DNA of 63,869 nt from an uncultured Clostridia bacterium (GCA_944380675.1 CALWIH010000003.1:1-63869); one strand, 5' to 3'; positions 7,492 through 17,132 are shown, counted from the first letter of the stretch. Translations and numbers: made by a program. Notes: a model not told the origin generated them from the letters alone.

Positions 7492-7562
7492 GCCCGTCCG
7501 CCTTTTTGCTGCGTATTCTGAAAATAAACATACATTACTGAAATTAAAGGAGAATGACTGTC

Positions 7563-7793
7563 ATGACGAATCTGGAGAGACTTGAGAAAATTTTCGCAGA
7601 GTACAAGGACGACCTCGAGCCCGGCGCCCTCACCGAGGAGACCACCTTCGAGGAGCTCAACTTCGATTCCCTCGACGTTGTCGACCTCATCATGGCGTGC
7701 GAGGACGAGTTCGGCGTGACCATCGGCGAGGAGCAGGAGCTCAAGACCGTCGGCGACCTGCTCAAGGTCATTGAAGAAGCGGAGGCGGAATAA
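7563..7793 (+). CDS. acpP: Acyl carrier protein
   Basis: A 76-residue acidic four-helix protein with the phosphopantetheine site DSLD (Ser36), followed by VVDLIMACEDEFGV. It carries growing acyl chains as thioesters. I chose ATG 7563 over the in-frame ATG at 7554: AAAGGAG ends only one base before the first ATG but about ten before the second. It lies between fabH and fabK, as in the streptococcal operon. Confidence 0.96.
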   Translation: MTNLERLEKIFAEYKDDLEPGALTEETTFEELNFDSLDVVDLIMACEDEFGVTIGEEQELKTVGDLLKVIEEAEAE

Positions 7794-7794
7794 G

Positions 7795-8742
7795 ATGCTC
7801 TGTTCTCCTATCTGTGAGCTGCTTGGGATTGAGTATCCCGTCTTCCAGGGCGGCATGGCCTGGATTGCCGACGCGAAGCTCGCCGCAGCGGTGAGCAACG
7901 GCGGCGGCCTCGGCATCATCTCCGCGATGAACGCGAACGCCGACTGGCTCAGAGGCCAGATCCGCGCCGCGAAGGAGCTGACCGACAAGCCGTTCGGCGT
8001 GAACATCATGCTCATGAGCCCCTTCGCCGACGAGGTCGCGAAGGTCGTCGCCGAGGAGGGCGTGAAGGTTGTCACGACCGGAGCGGGCAACCCCGGCAAG
8101 TACATGGCCGCGTGGAAGGAAGCCGGCATCCGCGTGATTCCGGTCGTCGCGAGCGTCGGCCTCGCCAGGATGATGGAGCGCGCGGGCGCGTCCGCCGTCG
8201 TGGCCGAGGGCACGGAGAGCGGCGGACACATCGGCGAGCTCACCACGATGACGCTCGTCCCGCAGGTGTGCAGCGCGGTGAACATTCCCGTCATCGCGGC
8301 GGGCGGCATCGCGGACGGCCGCGGCGTCGCGGCGGCGTTCATGCTCGGCGCGTGCGGCGTGCAGGTCGGCACCCGCTTCCTCGTGGCCAAGGAGTGCGGC
8401 GTCCACCAGAATTACAAGGACAGAGTCCTCAAGGCGAAGGACATCGACACCGTCGCCACCGGCAGACGGCTCGGTCATCCCGTGCGCAGCCTCAAGACGC
8501 GCTTCAGCCGCGAGTACCAGAAGGCCGAGTTCGACGTGAACGTCACCGCCGAGGCGCTCGAGGCCATGGGCGTCGGCGCGCTGCGCAAGGCCGCCGTCGA
8601 CGGCAACGAGGCCGAGGGCTGCTTCCTCGCCGGACAGATCGCCGGCCTCGTCACGAAGGAGCAGCCTGCCGCCGAGATCATCCGCGACCTGTGCGACGGC
8701 GCGGAGGAGCTGCTGAAAGGAGCCGCGAAATGGGTAAGATAG
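7795..8742 (+). CDS. fabK: Enoyl-ACP reductase II (FMN-dependent FabK)
   Basis: The 315-residue protein has the nitronate-monooxygenase/FabK TIM barrel: YPVFQGGMAWIA near the start, SNGGGLGII, EGTESGGHIGE, AAGGIADGRGVAAAFMLGA and QVGTRF for FMN binding. FabK reduces enoyl-ACP with NAD(P)H in organisms that lack FabI, and no fabI is seen here. The ATG at 7795 starts one base after the acpP stop; the ribosome binding site (GGAGG) lies inside the end of acpP. It ends 13 bases inside fabD. Confidence 0.93.
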   Translation: MLCSPICELLGIEYPVFQGGMAWIADAKLAAAVSNGGGLGIISAMNANADWLRGQIRAAKELTDKPFGVNIMLMSPFADEVAKVVAEEGVKVVTTGAGNPGKYMAAWKEAGIRVIPVVASVGLARMMERAGASAVVAEGTESGGHIGELTTMTLVPQVCSAVNIPVIAAGGIADGRGVAAAFMLGACGVQVGTRFLVAKECGVHQNYKDRVLKAKDIDTVATGRRLGHPVRSLKTRFSREYQKAEFDVNVTAEALEAMGVGALRKAAVDGNEAEGCFLAGQIAGLVTKEQPAAEIIRDLCDGAEELLKGAAKWVR

Positions 8743-9659
8743 CCTTTCTGTTCGCCGGACAGGGCGCGCAGTATCCCGGCATGGGCAAGGCGCTGACGGA
8801 GCGCAGCCCGAAGGCGAAGGCGCTCTTCGCGCTCGCCGACGAGGTGCGCCCGGGGACGTCCCGCCAGTGCTTCGAGGGAGACGCCGCCGAGCTCACCGAG
8901 ACGAAGAACACGCAGCCGTGCGTCTTCGCCGTCGACCTCGCCGCGGCGTACGCGCTCGAGGAGGCCGGCGTGCGCGCGGACGCCGCCGCCGGGTTCTCCC
9001 TCGGCGAGATGGCCGCGCTGACGTTCGCCGGAGCCTTCTCCGAGCGGGAGGGCTTCACGCTCGTCTGCCGCCGCGGCGCGCTCATGCAGGACGCCTCGGA
9101 GAAGCATCCCGGCGCGATGGCCGCCGTCCTCAAGCTGTCCGACAAGGCGGTCGAGGACCTGTGCGCGCCGTTCCCGGATGTGTTCCCCGTCAACTATAAC
9201 TGCCCCGGCCAGCTCGTCGTCGCGGGCGGGGAGGAGAACCTTGCCCGCTTCTGCGACCTCGCGGCGGGCGCGGGCGGCAGGGCGAAGAAGCTCGCCGTCG
9301 GCGGCGGCTTCCACTCGCCGTTCATGAACGAGGCCGCCGCGGCCTTCCGCGCGGAGCTCGACGCCGTCGGCGTGAAGGAGCCGCGCATCCCCGTATACGG
9401 CAACCGCACCGCGGCCCCGTACGGCGAGGACCGCGAGGCGACGCTCGCCGAGCAGATGAGAAATCCCGTGCTGTGGACGAAGACCGTAGAGCGCATGGCC
9501 GCGGACGGCGTCGATACCTTCATCGAGGTCGGGCCGGGGAAGACGCTCTCCGGGCTGGTCAAGCGCATCCTCCCCGACGCGGCGGTGTACCGCGTGGAGG
9601 ACGAAAAGACGCTCGAGGAAACGCTCCGCGCGCTGCGCGAGACAGGAGGACAGGAATGA
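8730..9659 (+). CDS. fabD: Malonyl-CoA:ACP transacylase
   Basis: FabD moves malonyl from CoA to ACP. The 309-residue protein carries FLFAGQGAQ at 7-15, the nucleophile Ser90 in GFSLGE and His195 in GGFHSPFM, plus GPGKTLSGL near the end. The common GHSLGE is here GFSLGE; the nucleophile elbow is kept. It overlaps fabK by 13 bases and its stop overlaps the fabG start. Confidence 0.95.
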   Translation: MGKIAFLFAGQGAQYPGMGKALTERSPKAKALFALADEVRPGTSRQCFEGDAAELTETKNTQPCVFAVDLAAAYALEEAGVRADAAAGFSLGEMAALTFAGAFSEREGFTLVCRRGALMQDASEKHPGAMAAVLKLSDKAVEDLCAPFPDVFPVNYNCPGQLVVAGGEENLARFCDLAAGAGGRAKKLAVGGGFHSPFMNEAAAAFRAELDAVGVKEPRIPVYGNRTAAPYGEDREATLAEQMRNPVLWTKTVERMAADGVDTFIEVGPGKTLSGLVKRILPDAAVYRVEDEKTLEETLRALRETGGQE

Positions 9660-10402
9660 AGTCTCTGGAAAACAAGACCGCCCTCGTGACCGGCGGCTCG
9701 AGAGGCATCGGCCGCGCCATCGCGCTGGCCATGGCGGAGGAGGGCGCGAACATCGCCGTCGTCTTCGCCGGGAACCGCGAGGCCGCCGAGAAGACGGCGG
9801 CGGAAATCGCCGAAAAGGGCGTGCAGGCGCGTATCTATCAGTGCGACGTCGCGAGCGCCGGGGAGACGGAGGCCGTCGTGAAGCAGATCCTCGACGATTT
9901 CGGCGGGGTCGACATCCTCGTCAACAACGCGGGCATCGTCCGCGACACCCTGCTCCTGCGCATGAAGGAGGAGGATTTCGACGCCGTCCTGAACACGAAC
10001 CTCAAGGGCGCGTACCACATGATCCGCCAGCTGTATTCGCACATGATGCGGAAAAAGTCCGGCAGCATCATCAACATCAGCTCCGTCGTGGGGCTGATGG
10101 GCAACGCCGCGCAGGCGAACTACGCCGCCGCGAAGGCCGGCCTCATCGGCCTGACGAAGAGCACCGCGAAGGAGCTCGCGAGCCGCGGCGTTACCTGCAA
10201 CGCCATCGCGCCGGGCTACATCCGGTCCGACATGACGGACGCCCTGCCCGAGAAGGCGAAGGAGGCCATCGTCTCCCAGATTCCGATGAAGCACACCGGC
10301 CTGCCGCAGGACGTGGCGAACCTCGCCGTCTTCCTCGCGGGCCCCGCCGCTTCCTACATCACCGGAGAGGTCATCCGCGTCGACGGCGGCATGGCCATGT
10401 AA
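9656..10402 (+). CDS. fabG: 3-oxoacyl-ACP reductase
   Basis: Short-chain dehydrogenase of 248 residues that reduces 3-oxoacyl-ACP with NADPH. It shows TGGSRGIG (12-19), NNAG (90-93) and the catalytic Ser143, Tyr156 and Lys160 in ANYAAAK. ATG is preceded by ACAGGAGGACAGGA and overlaps the fabD stop. Confidence 0.96.
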   Translation: MKSLENKTALVTGGSRGIGRAIALAMAEEGANIAVVFAGNREAAEKTAAEIAEKGVQARIYQCDVASAGETEAVVKQILDDFGGVDILVNNAGIVRDTLLLRMKEEDFDAVLNTNLKGAYHMIRQLYSHMMRKKSGSIINISSVVGLMGNAAQANYAAAKAGLIGLTKSTAKELASRGVTCNAIAPGYIRSDMTDALPEKAKEAIVSQIPMKHTGLPQDVANLAVFLAGPAASYITGEVIRVDGGMAM

Positions 10403-10432
10403 TCCCCCGCGGGGCGAGAAAGGAAGGACGAC

Positions 10433-11665
10433 ATGAGAAGAGTAGTCGTAACCGGTATGGGAGCCGTCACGCCTGTCGGCAACCATCTGGAGGAATATTG
10501 GAGCTCCCTTGTCAGCGGCGTCTGCGGCGTGGATTTCATCACGCGCTTCGACGCCTCCGAGAAGAAGGTCAAGGTCGCGGCCGAGGTCAAGGGCTTCGAC
10601 CCGCTGGAATACTTTGAAAAGAGCGAGCTGCGCAAGAACGACCTGTTCGTGCAGTACGCCGTCGCAGCGGCCACGCAGGCCATGCAGGACAGCAAAATCG
10701 CCGGGACGGTCGAGCCGGAGCGGCTCGGCGTGTACATCGGCAGCGGCATCGGCGGCATCCTGACGACGACGGAGAACAGCGACAAGCTCTGCCAGGGCGC
10801 GAAGCGCGTCTCCCCGTTCATGGTGCCGATGATGATTTCCAACATGGCCGCCGGGACGGTGTCCATCCGCTTCTCGGCGAAGGGCCCGACGCTTCCCATC
10901 GTGACGGCCTGCGCCACCTCGAGCCACGCCATCGGCGAGGCGTACCGCGCCATCCGCCACGGCTACGCGGACGCGATCATCGCGGGCGGCAGCGAGGCCG
11001 CCGTCTGCGAGCTGACGCTCGCGGGCTTCACGAGCTGCATGGCGCTCACCGCGAACAACGACCCGAAGACGGCCTGCCGCCCGTTCGACAAAAACCGCGA
11101 CGGCTTCGTCATGGGCGAGGGCGCCGGCGTCGTCATCCTCGAGGAGTATGAGCACGCCGTCGCCCGCGGGGCGAGGATTTACGGCGAGGTCTGCGGCTAC
11201 GGCAACACGTCCGACGCGTACCACGTCACGGCTCCCGACCCGGAGGCCGGCGGCATCACGCGCGCCATCCGGCTCGCGATGGAGGAGGCCGGCGTCGAGG
11301 CGGACGGGCACACCTACGTCAACGCGCACGGCACGAGCACGCCGCTCAACGACAAGAGCGAGTCGCTCGCCTTCCACAAGGCGTTCGGCGAGGCGGCGCG
11401 CGCGGTTTCCATCAGCAGCACGAAGAGCATGACGGGCCATATGCTCGGCGCGGCGGGCGCGGTGGAGGCGATTGCGTGCCTCAAGGCGATTGAGACGGGC
11501 ATCATTCCGCCCACCGTCGGCCTGCAGGAGGCCGACCCGGACTGCGACCTTGACTATACGCCCGGCGCGGCGAAGCGGCTGGACGTGCGGACGGCGATGT
11601 CCACCTCGCTCGGCTTCGGCGGGCACAACGCCTGCCTCGTATTCCGCAAACTGGAGGAGGCATAA
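10433..11665 (+). CDS. fabF: Beta-ketoacyl-ACP synthase II
   Basis: The 410-residue elongating condensing enzyme has the catalytic triad Cys160 (TACATSS), His299 (NAHGTSTPLND) and His336 (TGHMLGAAG), plus GFGGHN at the C-terminus. FabF extends acyl-ACP with malonyl-ACP. AGAAAGGAAGGAC precedes the ATG, 30 bases after fabG. Confidence 0.97.
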   Translation: MRRVVVTGMGAVTPVGNHLEEYWSSLVSGVCGVDFITRFDASEKKVKVAAEVKGFDPLEYFEKSELRKNDLFVQYAVAAATQAMQDSKIAGTVEPERLGVYIGSGIGGILTTTENSDKLCQGAKRVSPFMVPMMISNMAAGTVSIRFSAKGPTLPIVTACATSSHAIGEAYRAIRHGYADAIIAGGSEAAVCELTLAGFTSCMALTANNDPKTACRPFDKNRDGFVMGEGAGVVILEEYEHAVARGARIYGEVCGYGNTSDAYHVTAPDPEAGGITRAIRLAMEEAGVEADGHTYVNAHGTSTPLNDKSESLAFHKAFGEAARAVSISSTKSMTGHMLGAAGAVEAIACLKAIETGIIPPTVGLQEADPDCDLDYTPGAAKRLDVRTAMSTSLGFGGHNACLVFRKLEEA

Positions 11666-11669
11666 CGGC

Positions 11670-12143
<474 letters not shown>

Positions 12144-12158
12144 TTGGGAGAGAAGAAC

Positions 12159-12572
12159 ATGAATCGTGACGACATCAAAAAGCTGATTCCCCACCGTGAG
12201 CCGATGCTCCTCGTCGACGACGCGAGAGTGACGGAGGACGACGTGGCGATCGGCCACTACACGGTGCGCGGAGACGAGTGGTTCGTGCAGGGACATTTCC
12301 CGGGCAATCCGGTCGTGCCGGGCGTCGTGCTGTGCGAGATGATGGGGCAGACGTGCTGCGTCCTTCTCGCCGACAAGATTGTCGGCACCACGCCGTACTT
12401 CACGGGGATCGACAAGGTCAAGTTCCGCAACTCCGTCGTGCCGGGCGACACCATCGAGATGCACTGCCGCATCAAGCGCTCGCTGCGCACGTTCTACTTC
12501 ACGGAGTGCGAGGCGTATGTGGGCGACAAGCTCTGCGCGAGCGGAGAGCTGAGCTTCGCGCTCGTCAAATAA
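12159..12572 (+). CDS. fabZ: 3-hydroxyacyl-ACP dehydratase
   Basis: The 137-residue hot-dog protein has IPHREPMLLVD (10-20) and the active-site His46 in GHFPGNPVVPGV with Glu60 in CEMMGQ. FabZ removes water from 3-hydroxyacyl-ACP. ATG 12159 is preferred over an upstream in-frame TTG because GGGAGAGAAG lies at the right distance. It is inserted between accB and accC exactly as in Streptococcus. Confidence 0.95.
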   Translation: MNRDDIKKLIPHREPMLLVDDARVTEDDVAIGHYTVRGDEWFVQGHFPGNPVVPGVVLCEMMGQTCCVLLADKIVGTTPYFTGIDKVKFRNSVVPGDTIEMHCRIKRSLRTFYFTECEAYVGDKLCASGELSFALVK

Positions 12573-12596
12573 CAAAACAGGGAAGGGGGACGCTCT

Positions 12597-13931
12597 GTGT
12601 TCTCTAAAATTCTGATAGCCAACCGCGGCGAGATTGCGGTGCGCATCATCCGCGCGTGCAAGGAGATGGGAATCGGAACCGTCGCGGTGTTCAGCGAGGC
12701 CGACAGGGACGCGCTGCACGTCAGTCTGGCGGACGAGAGCATCTGCATCGGGCCGGCGCGCGTCCAGGACAGCTATCTGAACATGACGGCCATCCTGTCC
12801 GCGGCGGTGGAGACGAAGTCGCAGGCGATTCATCCCGGCTACGGCCTGCTGAGCGAAAACGCGCGCTTCGCGGAGCTCTGCGAGAAGTGCGGCGTCACCT
12901 TCATCGGCCCGTCGGCCCGGCTGATTTCGCTGCTCGGCGACAAGGATCAGGCGAAGCGCACCATGCGGGACGCGGGCGTGCCCGTCGTGCCGGGGTGCGA
13001 CCTCGTCCCCGACGTCGAGACGGCGAAGCGCGAGGCCGGGAAGATCGGCTTCCCGCTCCTCGTGAAGGCGAGAGCGGGCGGCGGCGGGCGCGGCATCCGG
13101 CTCGTGAACGAGGCCGGGGAGGTCGAGAGCGCGTTCCTCGCGTCGTCCACGGAGGCGCAGAACGCGTTCGGCGACGGCGCGTGCTATATGGAGCGCTTCT
13201 TAAAGCCCGTCAAGCACATCGAGATGCAGATCCTCTGCGACAGGCACGGCCACACGGTCTGCCTCGGCGAGCGCGACTGCTCCATCCAGAGAAAGAACCA
13301 GAAGCTGCTCGAGGAAAGCCCGTCGCCGTTCGTGACGCCGGAGCTGCGGGAGAAGATGATGGACGCCGCCGTCCGCGCGGCGGGCGCCGTCGGGTACGAC
13401 AGCGTCGGCACCATCGAGTTTCTCGTCGACCGCGACCGGAACTTCTACTTCATGGAGATGAACACGCGCTTGCAGGTGGAGCATCCCGTCACGGAGCTCG
13501 TCACGGGGATTGACCTCGTGAAGTGGCAGATTCGCGTCGCGGCGGGGCTGGAGCTGCCGTTCTCGCAGGAGGACGTGCACCTCAACGGCCACTCGATCGA
13601 GTGCCGCATCAACGCGGAGGACCCGGCGAACAACTTCGCCCCGAGCTGCGGGAGAATCAGCCTGCTGCACACGCCGGGCGGGCCGTGGGTGCGCTTCGAT
13701 ACGGCGCTGTATCAGGACTATCTCGTCCCGCCGTTTTACGACTCGCTGCTCGGCAAGCTGATTGTCTGCGCGCAGACGCGGGAGGAAGCCATCCGGAAGA
13801 TGCGCGCGGCGCTGTGCGAGCTCGTCATCGAGGGCGTGACGCATACCGCCGACCTGCACCTCGACCTGCTCGAGACGCCCGAATTCCGCAGCGGAACCTA
13901 CACGACGGACTTCATGCAGAAAAGAGGGTAA
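12597..13931 (+). CDS. accC: Acetyl-CoA carboxylase biotin carboxylase subunit
   Basis: An ATP-grasp enzyme of 444 residues starting FSKILIANRGEIAVRIIRAC. It has KARAGGGGRGIR for ATP, the EMNTRLQVEHPVTE catalytic segment and the C-terminal biotin carboxylase domain. It carboxylates the AccB biotin with bicarbonate and ATP. The start is GTG, with GGGAAGGGGGA upstream; no earlier ATG fits. Confidence 0.96.
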   Translation: MFSKILIANRGEIAVRIIRACKEMGIGTVAVFSEADRDALHVSLADESICIGPARVQDSYLNMTAILSAAVETKSQAIHPGYGLLSENARFAELCEKCGVTFIGPSARLISLLGDKDQAKRTMRDAGVPVVPGCDLVPDVETAKREAGKIGFPLLVKARAGGGGRGIRLVNEAGEVESAFLASSTEAQNAFGDGACYMERFLKPVKHIEMQILCDRHGHTVCLGERDCSIQRKNQKLLEESPSPFVTPELREKMMDAAVRAAGAVGYDSVGTIEFLVDRDRNFYFMEMNTRLQVEHPVTELVTGIDLVKWQIRVAAGLELPFSQEDVHLNGHSIECRINAEDPANNFAPSCGRISLLHTPGGPWVRFDTALYQDYLVPPFYDSLLGKLIVCAQTREEAIRKMRAALCELVIEGVTHTADLHLDLLETPEFRSGTYTTDFMQKRG

Positions 13932-13934
13932 GCC

Positions 13935-14813
13935 ATGCTCAATAAGATGAATTTCAAGAAAAACAGAAATCAGCTTGAGGGCTACAATCAGGCGCTGGAG
14001 ACGTCGGCTCCGAGCGTGCCGGACGCTCTTTTCACGAAATGTCCCGAATGCGGGAGGACGACGCTGACGGCTGAGCTCGCGGAGAACGAGCTCGTCTGCC
14101 CGAAATGCGGGTATCACATCCGGATTCCGGCGCGCAGCCGTCTGCTCGCGCTGTGCGACGAGGGCACGTTTCAGGAATGGGACGCGGGCCTCTTCAGCAA
14201 GGACCCGCTGAGCTTCCCCGGCTACGCCGCGAAGGTGAAGGGCAGCCGCCTCAAGACGAGGGAGAACTCCGCCGTCGTGACGGGCGAGGGAAAGCTCGCC
14301 GGGATGGACTGCGCGTTCTTCGCGATGGAGGGGCAGTTCATGATGGGCAGCATGGGCTCCGTCGTGGGCGAGAAGGTGACGCGCGTGTTTGAGCGCGCCG
14401 CAGAGCGCGGGCTTCCCGTCATCGGCTTTACGGTGTCGGGCGGCGCGCGGATGCAGGAGGGCATCCTCTCGCTGATGCAGATGGCGAAGACGAGCGGCGC
14501 GGTCAAGCGCCACAGCGACGCGGGGCTGCTCTACGTCACCGTGCTGACGAATCCGACGACGGGCGGCGTCACGGCCAGCTTCGCGATGGAGGGCGACATC
14601 ATCCTCGCGGAGCCGGGCGCGCTCGTCGGCTTCGCGGGGCCGCGCGTCATCGAGCAGACGATGCGCCAGAAGCTCCCGAAGGGCTTCCAGAGCGCGGAAT
14701 TCCTGATGGAGAAGGGCTTCCTCGACGGCGTCGTGCCCCGCTCCGAGATGAAGGAGACGCTCACCACCATTCTGCGCCTGCACAAAGGAGGCAGCTCTTA
14801 TGGATCCGTATAA
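13935..14813 (+). CDS. accD: Acetyl-CoA carboxylase carboxyltransferase subunit beta
   Basis: 292 residues with an N-terminal zinc ribbon (Cys36, Cys39, Cys55, Cys58) and a crotonase-fold carboxyltransferase domain including GGARMQEG and TTGGVTASFAM. With AccA it transfers the carboxyl from biotin to acetyl-CoA, giving malonyl-CoA. Its 3' end overlaps accA by 14 bases, as expected for a 1:1 complex. Confidence 0.96.
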   Translation: MLNKMNFKKNRNQLEGYNQALETSAPSVPDALFTKCPECGRTTLTAELAENELVCPKCGYHIRIPARSRLLALCDEGTFQEWDAGLFSKDPLSFPGYAAKVKGSRLKTRENSAVVTGEGKLAGMDCAFFAMEGQFMMGSMGSVVGEKVTRVFERAAERGLPVIGFTVSGGARMQEGILSLMQMAKTSGAVKRHSDAGLLYVTVLTNPTTGGVTASFAMEGDIILAEPGALVGFAGPRVIEQTMRQKLPKGFQSAEFLMEKGFLDGVVPRSEMKETLTTILRLHKGGSSYGSV

Positions 14814-15576
14814 GCGCTTGCAGCTCGCGAGAAAGAACGGCCGTCCCAGCGGGCGGTACTACATTGAAAACCTGCTCACCGACTTTGTGGAGCTCCACGG
14901 CGACCGCCGCTTCGGCGACGACCCGGCCATCATGGCGGGCGTGGGCCTTCTGTGCGGCCATCCGGTGACGGTGATTGCGCACGAGAAGGGCGGAGACATC
15001 CGCGACAAGGCGCACCGCAACTTCGGCTCCGCGAACCCGGAGGGCTACCGGAAGGCGCTGCGCCAGATGAAGCTCGCCGAAAAGTTTCACCGTCCGGTGC
15101 TGTGCATCGTCGACACCGCCGGCGCGTTCGCCGGAATGGGCGCCGAGGAGCGCGGACAGGGGCAGGCGATCGCGGAGAACCTGATGGAGATGATGACGCT
15201 CAAGACGCCGATCGTCTCGGTGTTCGTCGGCGAGGGCGGCAGCGGCGGCGCGCTCGCGCTGGCCGTCGCGGACGAGGTGTGGATGCTCGAAAACGCCGTG
15301 TATTCCGTCATCAGCCCGGAGGGCTGCGCGAGCATCCTGTGGAAGGACGCCTCCAAGGTCAAGGAAGCGTGCGCGTGCCTGAAAATGACGGCGGAGGACC
15401 TGCTCGAGATGGGCGTCATCGAGAAAATCATCCCGGAGACGCAGCCCGAGACGATCTGCGAGACGCTCAGAGCGCAGATTGACATGGCGTTCCGCGAGCT
15501 CTCGGCGCTCTCGCCCGAGGAGCGGTGCGAGCGGCGGTACCGCCGTTTCAGAAGGCTGGGGGTGTTCGGCGAATGA
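14800..15576 (+). CDS. accA: Acetyl-CoA carboxylase carboxyltransferase subunit alpha
   Basis: 258 residues, shorter than the about 315 of E. coli because the N-terminal helical part is reduced, as in other Firmicutes. It holds GDRRFGDDPAIMAG, NFGSANPEGYRKALR and the oxyanion region GEGGSGGALALAVAD. ATG overlaps accD; the stop overlaps the start of the DegV gene. Confidence 0.95.
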   Translation: MDPYKRLQLARKNGRPSGRYYIENLLTDFVELHGDRRFGDDPAIMAGVGLLCGHPVTVIAHEKGGDIRDKAHRNFGSANPEGYRKALRQMKLAEKFHRPVLCIVDTAGAFAGMGAEERGQGQAIAENLMEMMTLKTPIVSVFVGEGGSGGALALAVADEVWMLENAVYSVISPEGCASILWKDASKVKEACACLKMTAEDLLEMGVIEKIIPETQPETICETLRAQIDMAFRELSALSPEERCERRYRRFRRLGVFGE

Positions 15577-16394
15577 TAGCGATCGTGACAGACAGTACGG
15601 CTTGCCTGACGCAGGCCGAGGCGAGAAGCTGGAACGTCAGCGTCGTCCCGCACGAGTACCGCCTCGACGGGAACCTCTACACCGAGACGTACGATGGAGA
15701 GAACGGCGCGTACGCCGCCGCCATCCGGCGCAGCCGGGAACGGACGTCGCTGCAGGCGTCCGAGGAGCGGTTCTTCCGCCTGTTCCAGAACCTGCGCAGA
15801 CAGGGGATGGAGGTGCTTTGCACCGTCCTCTCCTCGCGGCTGAGCGGGGCATACTCCGCGGCGGCGACCGCGGCGCAGAGGGTCGGGGGCGTAGCGGTGG
15901 TCGACTCGCAGCTCACGGCGGGGGGATTGTACCTCCTGATTTCGCGGCTGCGCGAGGAAATTGAGCGGCGGCAGCTGACCCTGTCCGAGGCGGCGGAGGA
16001 ATGCGCGAGCCTGCGGGGCAGGATTGGGGTCGCGTTCTCCGTGGAAAACATGGAAGCGCTGAGAAAGAGCCGAAGAATCGGCGTAGTGCGGCAGTCGGTG
16101 AACGCCATCCTGAATAAGAGGCCGGTTTTGCTGCTGGAAAAGGGCGGCATCGTGAGCCGGGGGCTCGCGAGAGGCTGGCAGGAGCGGATGGAGCGGCTTG
16201 CGGGAGAGATTCCGCAGGGAGCGGAGCGTCTGGTGGTGCAGTACTACGAGAAAAAGAAGGAAGCGGTGCAGTTCGCGGCGGAGCTGAAGCAGAGGATGAA
16301 TGTGCCGCAGATATTGCTGAGGGAGATCGGCCCGGTGCTGAGTATTCATATCGGGGAAGACGCGCTGGCGGTGTCGTGGGAGAAGCAGGCGTAG
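15573..16394 (+). CDS. DegV-family fatty acid-binding protein (FakB-like)
   Basis: The 273-residue protein starts MIAIVTDSTACLT and has LSSRLSGAYSAA near 95, both DegV/FakB signatures. FakB proteins hold a fatty acid for phosphorylation by the DhaK-like kinase FakA, so that exogenous fatty acids enter phospholipids. No fakA is in the window. The ATG overlaps the accA stop, so it is co-translated with de novo synthesis genes, which suggests a link between fatty acid uptake and synthesis. That role is inferred; DegV proteins are often of unknown ligand. Confidence 0.85.
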   Translation: MIAIVTDSTACLTQAEARSWNVSVVPHEYRLDGNLYTETYDGENGAYAAAIRRSRERTSLQASEERFFRLFQNLRRQGMEVLCTVLSSRLSGAYSAAATAAQRVGGVAVVDSQLTAGGLYLLISRLREEIERRQLTLSEAAEECASLRGRIGVAFSVENMEALRKSRRIGVVRQSVNAILNKRPVLLLEKGGIVSRGLARGWQERMERLAGEIPQGAERLVVQYYEKKKEAVQFAAELKQRMNVPQILLREIGPVLSIHIGEDALAVSWEKQA

Positions 16395-16413
16395 GATTTC
16401 GCGCCGTAGGCGA

Positions 16414-16525
16414 GTGAAGTTTTCGCCGGCCTTTTTCAAAAGGGTGCCGTGTGCCAGTGGCACACAATCAAGGCACCGACCGGAGCGGGAGCGGAGAACG
16501 CGTACTCCAGTAGGGCGAAGCCCCC
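16414..16525 (+). repeat. Dispersed intergenic repeat, copy 1
   Basis: Bases 16414-16525 match the reverse complement of 41855-41975 with only a few differences, including the dyad GTGTGCC-AGT-GGCACAC. A shorter relative begins at 29793. Confidence 0.85.
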
Positions 16526-16801
16526 ACCTCGGGCAGCTGAATTTTAATTTGCCGGGACGCAACCGGCAAATTGAAATTCAGACGCTTCATCCGGATGCAT
16601 CCGGATGAAGCAGAAACAGACGCAGCGCCTTTCCCCGGACGATTAGCACAATCCCCATGCCTCGCAGCGCACGCAAGCCCCGAAAGCGCGAAGCGCCGGG
16701 GAAAAGAGCGCAGCGATTTTCCCCGAAAAACGATTCGCTCGCAGCGATATTGCGAATAGGATAGCTTCTTTTCAATAAAAAATAGAGATATTTCAGCCAA
16801 T

Positions 16802-16848
16802 AACCGGTTGTTCTCCAAGCGATAAGCTTGGAGGGCAGCCGGTTTTTT
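16802..16848 (+). terminator. Putative terminator of the FASII operon
   Basis: AACCGG and CTCCAAGC pair with GCTTGGAG and CCGGTT, followed by TTTTTT. It is 400 bases downstream of the last gene, inside the repeat region. Confidence 0.6.
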
Positions 16849-17050
16849 CGTGGTGAGATATGTGCTGGTCGGAAAAAAGCCGTCAGCTTCCAGAATCAAT
16901 TTGGGCAAGTGCCGGTCGTCCGGGGAAAGACGCTGCGTCTGTTTCTGCAGCACCGCCCCAGGCTGTGCTGCAGGAATTTCAATTTGCCGGGCAGCGCCCC
17001 GGCAAATGAAAATGCAGTACACAGTATGTCAGCTTCCCGCCCTCCACCCC

Positions 17051-17079
17051 TTGTCATCCTCCTCCATCTGTAGTACAAT
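17051..17079 (+). promoter_or_regulatory. Sigma-A promoter for the DUF362 gene
   Basis: TTGTCA (17051-17056), 17-base spacer, TACAAT (17074-17079). Confidence 0.65.
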
Positions 17080-17132
17080 ATATAGGCATTGAACATCATT
17101 GCTGTTCATTAAAAAAGGGGGGACTATTGAAA

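Larger units (their letters stand above)
16395..17049. repeat. Intergenic region of dispersed and inverted repeats
   Basis: No credible gene is seen in this 0.65 kb. It holds a dispersed repeat (16414-16525), a hairpin with near-perfect 19-base arms (16541-16584), a perfect 28-bp palindrome (16584-16611), a terminator-like hairpin (16802-16848), and an inverted copy of 16567-16648 at about 16915-16991 ending in another hairpin. The 16541-17010 part looks like a palindrome-ended, MITE-like element. The element at 29860-29935 shares some of its GC-rich text. Confidence 0.7.

Noticed and set aside
16414-17049. Several small open frames in the 16.4-17.0 kb gap
   Set aside because: They lack ribosome binding sites, overlap inverted repeats and encode no recognisable protein.
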